The translations under genes and the position numbers were made by a program. Source: Paracoccaceae bacterium (GTDB lineage: Bacteria; Pseudomonadota; Alphaproteobacteria; Rhodobacterales; Rhodobacteraceae). From it: a stretch of 6,753 nucleotides of DNA. This document shows, one piece after another, positions 1-5,437 of this stretch; position 1 is the first letter of the stretch; every line of letters begins with the position of its first letter. A model generated the notes under the pieces. It was not told the DNA's origin and ran no database searches. It saw only the letters and a list, made by a program, of their open reading frames with translations. The stretch spans positions 1 to 6,753 of the forward strand of contig JABSSB010000082.1 of NCBI GenBank assembly GCA_013214715.1. Reading direction: 5' to 3'.

Positions 1-23
1 GCTGACATATCGGTGATGGAAAC

Positions 24-41
24 ACTTTACGCGAGTAATGT
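24..41. promoter_or_regulatory. Imperfect palindrome, possible operator
   Basis: Arms ACTTTAC (24-30) and GTAATGT (35-41) surround a 4-base GCGA centre, with one mismatch in seven. A looser outer pair, GGAAACA (18-24) and TGTTTTCC (44-51), extends the symmetry. The size and shape would suit a dimeric repressor site, but the site is about 190 bases from the nearest plausible start and its target gene may lie left of the window. It could be chance in AT-rich DNA. Confidence 0.22.
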
Positions 42-72
42 AATGTTTTCCCGCCGAAAACGTTCTACTCTG

Positions 73-103
73 TTGACTATGGCTTTGCATTCAGACAGAT
101 TAT
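73..103 (+). promoter_or_regulatory. Weak candidate promoter
   Basis: TTGACT (73-78) fits the -35 consensus in five of six positions. GATTAT (98-103) fits -10 in four of six, but the 19-base spacing is long. It could serve the plus-strand secreted protein. A second candidate -10, TACAAT at 191-196, lies nearer the TTG at 229 but has no good -35. Confidence 0.2.
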
Positions 104-128
104 GTGCATTTTAATTGCGTGCTTGGTT

Positions 129-173
129 TTCGTTGACTCCTTTGGATTCGTTGGATTCGTTGACTTCGTTCAG
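129..173 (+). repeat. Five imperfect 9-bp tandem repeats
   Basis: Units are TTCGTTGAC, TCCTTTGGA, TTCGTTGGA, TTCGTTGAC and TTCGTTCAG in direct succession. The first and fourth are identical; the others differ by one to three bases. The period keeps the reading frame: in the frame of the downstream gene it reads as Ser-Leu-Asp/Thr repeats. It may be untranslated leader or a weakly coding N-terminal extension. Confidence 0.7.
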
Positions 174-228
174 CGAAAGTGATCACTGTATACAATATAC
201 CATCATAAACAAACAGACACACTGCCTA

Positions 229-687
229 TTGCTTGGCGCCATCATCGCCATTGGCAGCGACGTCACCTTTCGCACCGTCATCGCCTTTGCCCTGCTCACC
301 TCCCCCGCCGCCGCCTGGGAAGCCGTTCCCGGCCCGATCTGCCTGCTCACACATGAAGAGCCCGGTGCGGCAGTCAGGGTGAGTTATGATCCCACTGGCC
401 CGATTTATGCGATCACCGTCACCGGGGCAGAGCCTTGGGCTGATAGCACCCTGTTCGGCATCAGGTTCACCGGCCCCGCGGGACTGACCATCACAACAAA
501 TCGCCATCAGATCGACGGGGCCTCACTGACTGTCAGCGATAGCGGCTTTGGCAATGTGTTGAACGGCCTGCAATACAACGCCACCGCCACGGCCATGCTG
601 GGCGGCCAATCGGTCACCGTATCGCTGGACGGCGCCGCGCCCGAGGTCAAGAAATTCCGAGCCTGCACGCAGGCGCCCGTGGCCTGA
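229..687 (+). CDS. Small secreted/periplasmic protein of unknown function, start uncertain
   Basis: Exported 152-residue protein if read from TTG at 229. A hydrophobic signal segment (RTVIAFALLTSPAAA, residues 15-29) ends in an Ala-rich signal-peptidase I site before Trp30. The mature part has two cysteines, Cys38 near its start and Cys146 near its end, suited to a disulfide in the periplasm. It is rich in beta-type sequence and contains SGFGNVLNGLQYNATATAML and FRACTQAPVA. It resembles a short Rhodobacteraceae family that I recall, sometimes mislabelled as an excinuclease subunit; its function is unknown and UvrB is not meant. No ATG or GTG precedes the signal peptide. The only options are TTG codons at 229 or further up (115 onward), none with a good ribosome binding site. 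The native ATG may have stood just before RTVIAF, where TTT is now found at 268-270. It ends in TGA and is convergent with the membrane-protein pseudogene. Confidence 0.6.
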   Translation: MLGAIIAIGSDVTFRTVIAFALLTSPAAAWEAVPGPICLLTHEEPGAAVRVSYDPTGPIYAITVTGAEPWADSTLFGIRFTGPAGLTITTNRHQIDGASLTVSDSGFGNVLNGLQYNATATAMLGGQSVTVSLDGAAPEVKKFRACTQAPVA

Positions 688-717
688 CTTCCAGGCATTC
701 GCGCACAAACCCATGCG

Positions 718-1190
718 CTGTCGATGTCGCCCGGCCATGACCGCCAGACCCAGCCTGGCATGCAGCGCCAACAAATAAAGGGGGTAGGCCAGCAGCAAAG
801 GATCTGGATCTGCCAGCTACTCCACCGCAAGGCTCGTCGCGGTCAGCGAGATGACTCATATGGTCAAAGTCTCTGTCTCTGGCATGCGATACGCTTTGAC
901 CACCGTCAGCGCGACACCCAGCACCATCGCATCGCGCCGCGACAGGTAGCACCCAAGCCCGCAGAAGATCGACGGGGCGAAAATCGACACCGCCCCGCCG
1001 ACCCTTATGCAGGCAAACAAAACCGGTGCCTCCCCGCCCTCTTCCAACAAGCACAGCAAAAAGATCGAGCCCAGAACAGACCAGATCAGCCAGCTTGCCC
1101 GTTCAGGGCGCGTGCGCCCAGCAAGGTGTCGAGGATGCAAGGCATAAAAGCGCAAGCACTCAATATACCTGACAAAAGTCCAAGCAACAT
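718..1190 (-). pseudogene. Decayed gene for a small multi-pass membrane protein
   Basis: Not an intact gene. From the ATG at 1188-1190 the frame reads MLLGLLSGILSACAFMPCIL then DTLLGARA. After a 1-nt loss near 1105-1109 the protein-like sequence continues in the next frame as PERASWLIWSVLGSIFLLCL and so on. It reaches RDAMVLGVALT and joins directly to VVKAYRMPETETLT, apparently missing a segment. It then hits TGA (856-858), reads VISLTATSLAVE, hits TAG (817-819), and continues in the same frame as LADPDPLLLAYPLYLLALHA to about GRHRQ at 718. Hydrophobic segments are evident. The pattern resembles a 190-200-residue Rhodobacteraceae membrane protein that I recall, with a P...D..G...PERASW motif reminiscent of PQ-loop proteins. 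That family identity is from memory. The 3' limit is uncertain: the last frame stays open to 523, antisense to the neighbouring gene. No ribosome binding site is obvious before the ATG. Confidence 0.8.
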
Positions 1191-1260
1191 GGGGAAACAC
1201 CGGATACTCGTTAACACTACAACTTGAAGCGTAAGTGCGATCGGCCGGGCTCCACAGTCC

Positions 1261-1302
1261 GGAATTCACCACCTTGGGGTGTTTTGAGGGTCAGGAATTC
1301 AC
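1261..1302. repeat. Short direct repeat flanking the operon's 3' end
   Basis: GGAATTCAC occurs at 1261-1269 and again at 1294-1302, 33 bases apart. On the minus strand both read GTGAATTCCNGA. The second copy overlaps the aminotransferase stop codon. The spacer contains a small CACC-TTGG-GGTG hairpin followed by TTTT on the plus strand. It could be a small duplication or the scar of a lost element. The rest of 1191-1298 shows no gene. Confidence 0.45.
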
Positions 1303-2666
1303 GACTTTTTCAGGGTTTCCTGCACTTCGACCAGCGCGGCTTCGAGAATATCGAACATCTCGTCCATCTCAGCGCGGGTGATCACCAAAGGCGGCGAGAA
1401 CACCGCCATGTTGATCAAAGGCCGCACGATCAGCCCGCGCCGTTCGCAGGCCTCGTCGATCATGGCCCCCAACTGGCGCTCAGCGTCTAGGTCTTCGGCC
1501 TTGCCTTCGATGCACCCCAGCAAGCCCATGCCGCGCGCATCACCCACGATGTCATATTTCATCAGATCGCGCAGCCGGGCCTGAAAATGCGGCGTGATCT
1601 CGCGCACATGTTCGAGAATGCCTTCCTGCTCAAAAATCTCGATGTTTTTCAGGGCCGCCGCGCAGCACACAGGATGCGCCGAATAGGTATAGCCGTTCTG
1701 AAACGACGACACTTCGCCCAGCCCGCTCATCTGCTCCATCACCCGGTCCGAGATGATGCAGGCCCCCAAAGGCAGATAGCCCGAGGTCAGCCCCTTGGCG
1801 CAGGTGATCATGTCCGGCACGATGCCAAATTCGGCCTCGGACGCGAACCAATGGCCCAAACGGCCAAAACCGGTCACAACCTCGTCCGAGATATAAAGAA
1901 TGTCATGCGCGCGGCAGAGATCAAAGGTCCGACGCTGATAGCCCGGCGGCGGCACGATCACGCCTCCCGAGGACAGGATCGGTTCGGCAATAAACGCGCC
2001 GACATTCTCGGGGCCAAGCTCCATGATCATGGCGTCCAGATCGGCCACCTTGGCATCGCACCAGTCTTCGACGCTCATGCCTTCTGGCCGACAATAGGGA
2101 TTCACATCTGGCAGCAGGCGCACCATCGTCGTGTCATGGTCAAAATGGCTTTTGTCGCGTTCCTTGCCGGTCACCGAATGCGCCAGATAGGTCGATCCGT
2201 GATAGCCCTTTTCCCGCGCGATGATCATCTTCTTGTCGGGCAGACCGCGGCGATTGTTGAGATACATCATCGTCCGCAACGCCGTGTCCACCGCCGTCGA
2301 TCCGCCGGTTGTGAAAAACACATTATTCAGATCCCCCGGCGCCATATCGGCCAGTTTCTTGGCCAGGATCGACGACGGAGAGGTCGCATTGGAATAGGGG
2401 GAGGTATAGCTGAGCTTGACGACCTGATCGGCAATCGCTTCGGCCATATCGCGGCGGCCATAGCCGATCTGCGAACACCACATGCCGCCCGGCCCGTCGA
2501 TATATCGCTTGCCTTCGCCATCATAGATGTAGATGCCCTGCCCGCGATCGACGAGCATATTGTCATAACCACGCCAATCATCCATCGCCATCCAGGGATG
2601 CACGTAATGCTCACGATCCCATGCGATCACGGTGGCGGCGTCAGGTTGGTTGCTGATCTTGTTCAT
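1299..2666 (-). CDS. Class III PLP-dependent aminotransferase (omega-transaminase type)
   Basis: A 455-residue fold-type I aminotransferase, full length for the class III family. It moves an amino group between a terminal amine or omega-amino acid and probably pyruvate or another oxo-acid. Visible residues: Trp63 in GGMWCSQIGYG, phosphate-binding GGSTAVDTA (121-129), YHG (155-157), AEP (228-230), Asp261 in DEVVTGFGR (binds the pyridine nitrogen), catalytic Lys291 in CAKGLTSGYLPLGA, and YTYSAHP (326-332) contacting the phosphate across the dimer. Arg415 in VRPL falls where omega-transaminases have the mobile carboxylate-binding arginine. All key residues are present, so it should be active. 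The ATG at 2666 has AAGAGG about 7 nt upstream and lies 15 nt after the GcvT-like stop. It is the last gene of the operon. Beta-alanine, taurine or other omega-amine specificity cannot be decided from sequence alone. Confidence 0.95.
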   Translation of the reverse strand: MNKISNQPDAATVIAWDREHYVHPWMAMDDWRGYDNMLVDRGQGIYIYDGEGKRYIDGPGGMWCSQIGYGRRDMAEAIADQVVKLSYTSPYSNATSPSSILAKKLADMAPGDLNNVFFTTGGSTAVDTALRTMMYLNNRRGLPDKKMIIAREKGYHGSTYLAHSVTGKERDKSHFDHDTTMVRLLPDVNPYCRPEGMSVEDWCDAKVADLDAMIMELGPENVGAFIAEPILSSGGVIVPPPGYQRRTFDLCRAHDILYISDEVVTGFGRLGHWFASEAEFGIVPDMITCAKGLTSGYLPLGACIISDRVMEQMSGLGEVSSFQNGYTYSAHPVCCAAALKNIEIFEQEGILEHVREITPHFQARLRDLMKYDIVGDARGMGLLGCIEGKAEDLDAERQLGAMIDEACERRGLIVRPLINMAVFSPPLVITRAEMDEMFDILEAALVEVQETLKKS

Positions 2667-2681
2667 GCTCTTGCCTCTTGT

Positions 2682-3872
2682 TCAGAATGCCGCAGGCGGC
2701 GTCAGCCGCGCCCGCGCAGGTTGATAGAAGGGACGGTCCGTGAGGGTCAGCGGCACGATGCGCTTGTCCCAGACGCCCTCTTCAAAAACATAGATCTCGA
2801 CCCACAAATCCTTGGTGATGGACTTGCCATAGGGCGCCTTGAGTTCCGCCAGCCCGATGTTGCGCTTGGCCGTCGGTGACCAAACGCCGGATGTCACATG
2901 CCCCACCTCGCGACGCTTCCTGTGATAGATCAGCGCGCCATCGGCCGGCTTGAACCCGTCGATATCGATCTTGCACAGATGCGTACGCAGCCCCTTGTCG
3001 CGCTGTTTCAACAGGGCGCGTCGGCCGTTGAAATGGCCCTTGTCGAAATGCACGAGTTTTTCAAAGCCCAATTCCAAAGGCGTGCGCCCGCGATGCAGCC
3101 GCTCGGTCGCATGAACGGCCTGAAAATCCACCCGCGCGGCCAGAAACCCGGCCTCGATCCGGCAGATATTCACGGCGTCATAGCCCACGGCGCGAATACC
3201 CCAATGCTGGCCAGCCTGCCAAAGCCGATCCCAAAGCGGCAAGGCCACCGCGCGGTCGACCCAAAGCTCATAGCCCAGATCGCCGGTAAAACCGGTGCGC
3301 GAAATCCACAGGCCCGGCTCGACCTCGCGCCAGTCAAAGGGTTTCAAATCGGCAATCTCAAACCCTGCATCGCTGAGCAGCGAAAAGCTGGTCGGCCCTT
3401 GCAAAGCCAACGCAGCCACCGCGTCGCTATCGTCACGAATCTCGACGTCAAACCCCCAGCCACAGTCCAAAAGCCAGGAATACATCGGCTCTTGACAGCA
3501 TAGCCGAAACGCCTGCCCGGACTGGCGGAACAGCGTGCCATCATCAATGACCATGCCTTCTTCATCACACCACATCACGTAACCCACGCGCCCGTCGCGC
3601 AGTTTGCGCACGTCGCGCGTGACCATGCGGTTCAGCATCCGTTCGGCATCGGGGCCGGTGATGCTGTATTTCTTCATCGGCGAGATGTCGTAGAGCGTCG
3701 ATTGATTGCGGATCGCAAAATATTCGAATTCAACTGTGTCCAGCACCGCCGGAGAGATAAAGCCCGCCCAATTGCTCCATTGCTTGGCGGTCGACAGGGC
3801 CTCTAACCGTGGATGGAACGGTGTGGCAATCGCACCCAAAGGGACGGTGACGGCTTGGGTATCACGGGGCAT
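2682..3872 (-). CDS. GcvT-like aminomethyltransferase / folate-dependent C1-transfer protein
   Basis: A 396-residue protein of the glycine-cleavage T-protein/DmdA/LigM superfamily, which typically transfers a methyl or methylene group from a substrate to tetrahydrofolate. N-terminal folate-binding region: AIRNQSTLYDISPMKKYSITGPDA (about 53-76) matches the family's 'gluing' loop and strand. The acidic pair Asp110-Asp111 in MVIDDGTLF sits where T-proteins carry the folate-binding Asp. Further family features are SRTGFTGDLGYEL (191-203), the CRIEAG segment (237-242) and TPLELGFEKLVHFDKGHFNGR (264-284). The C-terminal barrel domain is recognised by VGHVTSGVWSPTAKRNIGLAEL (323-344). The ATG at 3872 is chosen because it overlaps the preceding stop by one base and has AGGA-type purines about 10 nt upstream; the frame stays open for 30 more codons, but these lie inside the upstream gene. 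It is not a complete glycine-cleavage system (no gcvH or gcvP here), so a dedicated demethylase or C1-transfer role is more likely than glycine cleavage. Confidence 0.92.
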   Translation of the reverse strand: MPRDTQAVTVPLGAIATPFHPRLEALSTAKQWSNWAGFISPAVLDTVEFEYFAIRNQSTLYDISPMKKYSITGPDAERMLNRMVTRDVRKLRDGRVGYVMWCDEEGMVIDDGTLFRQSGQAFRLCCQEPMYSWLLDCGWGFDVEIRDDSDAVAALALQGPTSFSLLSDAGFEIADLKPFDWREVEPGLWISRTGFTGDLGYELWVDRAVALPLWDRLWQAGQHWGIRAVGYDAVNICRIEAGFLAARVDFQAVHATERLHRGRTPLELGFEKLVHFDKGHFNGRRALLKQRDKGLRTHLCKIDIDGFKPADGALIYHRKRREVGHVTSGVWSPTAKRNIGLAELKAPYGKSITKDLWVEIYVFEEGVWDKRIVPLTLTDRPFYQPARARLTPPAAF

Positions 3873-5428
3873 CAGATCACCCCATCCTGCAAAAGCTGTT
3901 TGGCCGAATTGCGCCCTGGGCGGCCCGTGACGTCCCCGCCCGGATGCGCTCCTGCGCCGCATAGATACAGACCCGGCACCGCAAAAGCATAGCGCCCTGC
4001 CCCATTGATCGGCCGCAGGTTCAGGATCTGGTCAATCCCCATCTCGGCATGATGCCAATGCCCACCCGGTGCGCCTGTGGCCGCCTCGATATCGGCCGGT
4101 GTCAACAGATGCGCCTGCGTGATCTGCGAGCCCAGATCAGGCATATGCATCTCAAGCTGATCCACGGCAGAAGCGATGACACGCTCCCGCCCGACCATAT
4201 CCCACCCACCGTCCGGCGTGTGGGGCACATGCTGGATGGTGATCGACATCACATGCGCCCCGCTTTGATCCGGTTCGCTCAGAGTGGGGATCACGGCCTC
4301 CAACACGGGGCGCGGGCCGATCTCTCCGTATTTCGCGGGGTTGAAGCTCTGCTCAACCGCCTCTGCCGACGGCGCGACCAGCAGGCGTCCGGCCATAAGA
4401 CGATCATCCAGCCCGTCGATCCGGGGCACGTCGCGCAGCACAAGGTTCAGCTTGGCCACCGTGCCCTTAGCGCGCATGTTGCGCAGGCGGCGTACGGCTT
4501 CGACATCGAAATTCTCGACCCCGGCGAGTTGCGCCGTGCACATCGGCCCGGTCGACGACAAAACCGCCCGCGTAGCAATCTGGCGACCATCCGACAGGGT
4601 GACGCCAGTGATCACGTCGTCCTTGACCTCAATATCCGACACGCCGGTGCCGGTGATGATTTTCGCGCCAGCCGCCTCGGCCGCACGGCCCAGAGCCTGC
4701 GACAGCTGGCCCATGCCGCCCTTGGGCAAACGCGGCACGCCGCCCGCGCCCATACGATACATCAGCGTAAATACCGTCCCCGGCGAGCGTGGACCGACGA
4801 AATTGCCGCGCACCGCGTCGGCGCAGATGGCTCCGGCCAGCGGCCCATCGCTCATCTCATCGAGCACCAGATCATAGGCGTTGGACAGGATCACACGCAG
4901 AAATTCGCGCAGATCAGCTTTGCCAAGGCGTTTCATGTCAATGCCCAGCTTGGCCATCGCGGCCAGTTCGCGCAGCGTGCTCAGATCGCTGAGACCACCG
5001 GAAAACTGCGGCGGGCTGCGATCGGCGAGTTGCGAAAGTAACGCCGCATAGCGCAGCAACCGATCATGCAGATCACGATAGGCATTTGCATCGGGATGCG
5101 GGCGGCCATTGGCAAACCGGGCCACACGCCCCTCCATCACCACATGCCAGCCATCGGGCGCCAGCGAAATGCTGGGCAAAGGATCGCTCTGCAAGCTGTC
5201 GCGCAGCCCAAGCTCTTTGGCGATCTTGTCATCCATATTGAACACCAGATGCGCCATCAATGGCCCCACCACGCCATCGCCCAGATCGACCGAGGATGCC
5301 ATGCCGCCCAGATGATCGGATTGCTCGATCACGCAGACCGATTTGCCGGCCCGCGCCAAAGTGCCCGCCGCGACAAGCCCGTTATGCCCGCCCCCGATCA
5401 CCACCGCATCAAAGCTCAGATCGCTCAT
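3872..5428 (-). CDS. FAD-dependent oxidoreductase, phytoene-desaturase/PYROXD2-like (FAD-B)
   Basis: Complete 518-residue flavoprotein of the same superfamily as its upstream neighbour. The N-terminal Rossmann fold is clear: beta strand then G12-G-G-H-N-G17, with acidic Glu35 placed to bind the FAD ribose and a second Gly-Gly at 41-42. The middle has the family's RLPKGGMGQLSQAL segment (about 233-246) followed by a strand-helix unit. The C-terminus has the flavin-closing motif GLYLCGAGAHPGG at 486-498. The block that reads GNIFQG in FAD-A is GGHWHH here (455-460), so the active site probably differs. The start is ATG at 5428. The purine-rich stretch AGGGGG, overlapping the upstream TAG, lies about 5 nt before it, which supports translational coupling. 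The stop shares one base with the GcvT-like start (TGATG). Oxidation of a C-N or C-C bond of a small substrate is inferred from the family and the neighbours; no substrate can be read from the sequence. Confidence 0.94.
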   Translation of the reverse strand: MSDLSFDAVVIGGGHNGLVAAGTLARAGKSVCVIEQSDHLGGMASSVDLGDGVVGPLMAHLVFNMDDKIAKELGLRDSLQSDPLPSISLAPDGWHVVMEGRVARFANGRPHPDANAYRDLHDRLLRYAALLSQLADRSPPQFSGGLSDLSTLRELAAMAKLGIDMKRLGKADLREFLRVILSNAYDLVLDEMSDGPLAGAICADAVRGNFVGPRSPGTVFTLMYRMGAGGVPRLPKGGMGQLSQALGRAAEAAGAKIITGTGVSDIEVKDDVITGVTLSDGRQIATRAVLSSTGPMCTAQLAGVENFDVEAVRRLRNMRAKGTVAKLNLVLRDVPRIDGLDDRLMAGRLLVAPSAEAVEQSFNPAKYGEIGPRPVLEAVIPTLSEPDQSGAHVMSITIQHVPHTPDGGWDMVGRERVIASAVDQLEMHMPDLGSQITQAHLLTPADIEAATGAPGGHWHHAEMGIDQILNLRPINGAGRYAFAVPGLYLCGAGAHPGGDVTGRPGRNSAKQLLQDGVI

Positions 5429-5437
5429 CCCTGCCCC

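Noticed and set aside
682..696. Hairpin GCCTG-ACTTC-CAGGC at the end of the secreted-protein gene as a terminator
   Set aside because: Only five base pairs and no following T-run.
724..1227. Plus-strand open frame across the intergenic region
   Set aside because: Low-complexity Gln/Arg-rich product; the minus strand of the same bases reads as a membrane-protein pseudogene.
856..1272. Minus-strand frame read as a 138-residue gene starting at 1272
   Set aside because: Its first part does not look like the protein family, while an ATG at 1190 in a neighbouring frame gives a fitting N-terminus. The frame is better explained as the middle of a frameshifted pseudogene.
1268..1284. CACC-TTGG-GGTG followed by TTTT as a terminator
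   Set aside because: The stem is only four base pairs, and the T-run is on the plus strand, where no gene needs it.
1587..2879. Long plus-strand open frame (about 430 codons) opposite the aminotransferase and GcvT-like genes
   Set aside because: The translation is rich in Arg, His and Ala with no recognisable domain, and it lies antisense to genes with clear catalytic motifs. Typical shadow frame in GC-rich DNA.
2682..3872. GcvT-like gene as the T-protein of the glycine cleavage system
   Set aside because: No gcvH or gcvP is adjacent and the neighbours are flavoproteins and a transaminase, so a dedicated C1-transfer role fits better; DmdA identity also could not be supported.
4049..5041. 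Plus-strand open frame of about 330 codons opposite FAD-B
   Set aside because: Arg/His-rich composition, no motif, fully antisense to a well-supported flavoprotein.
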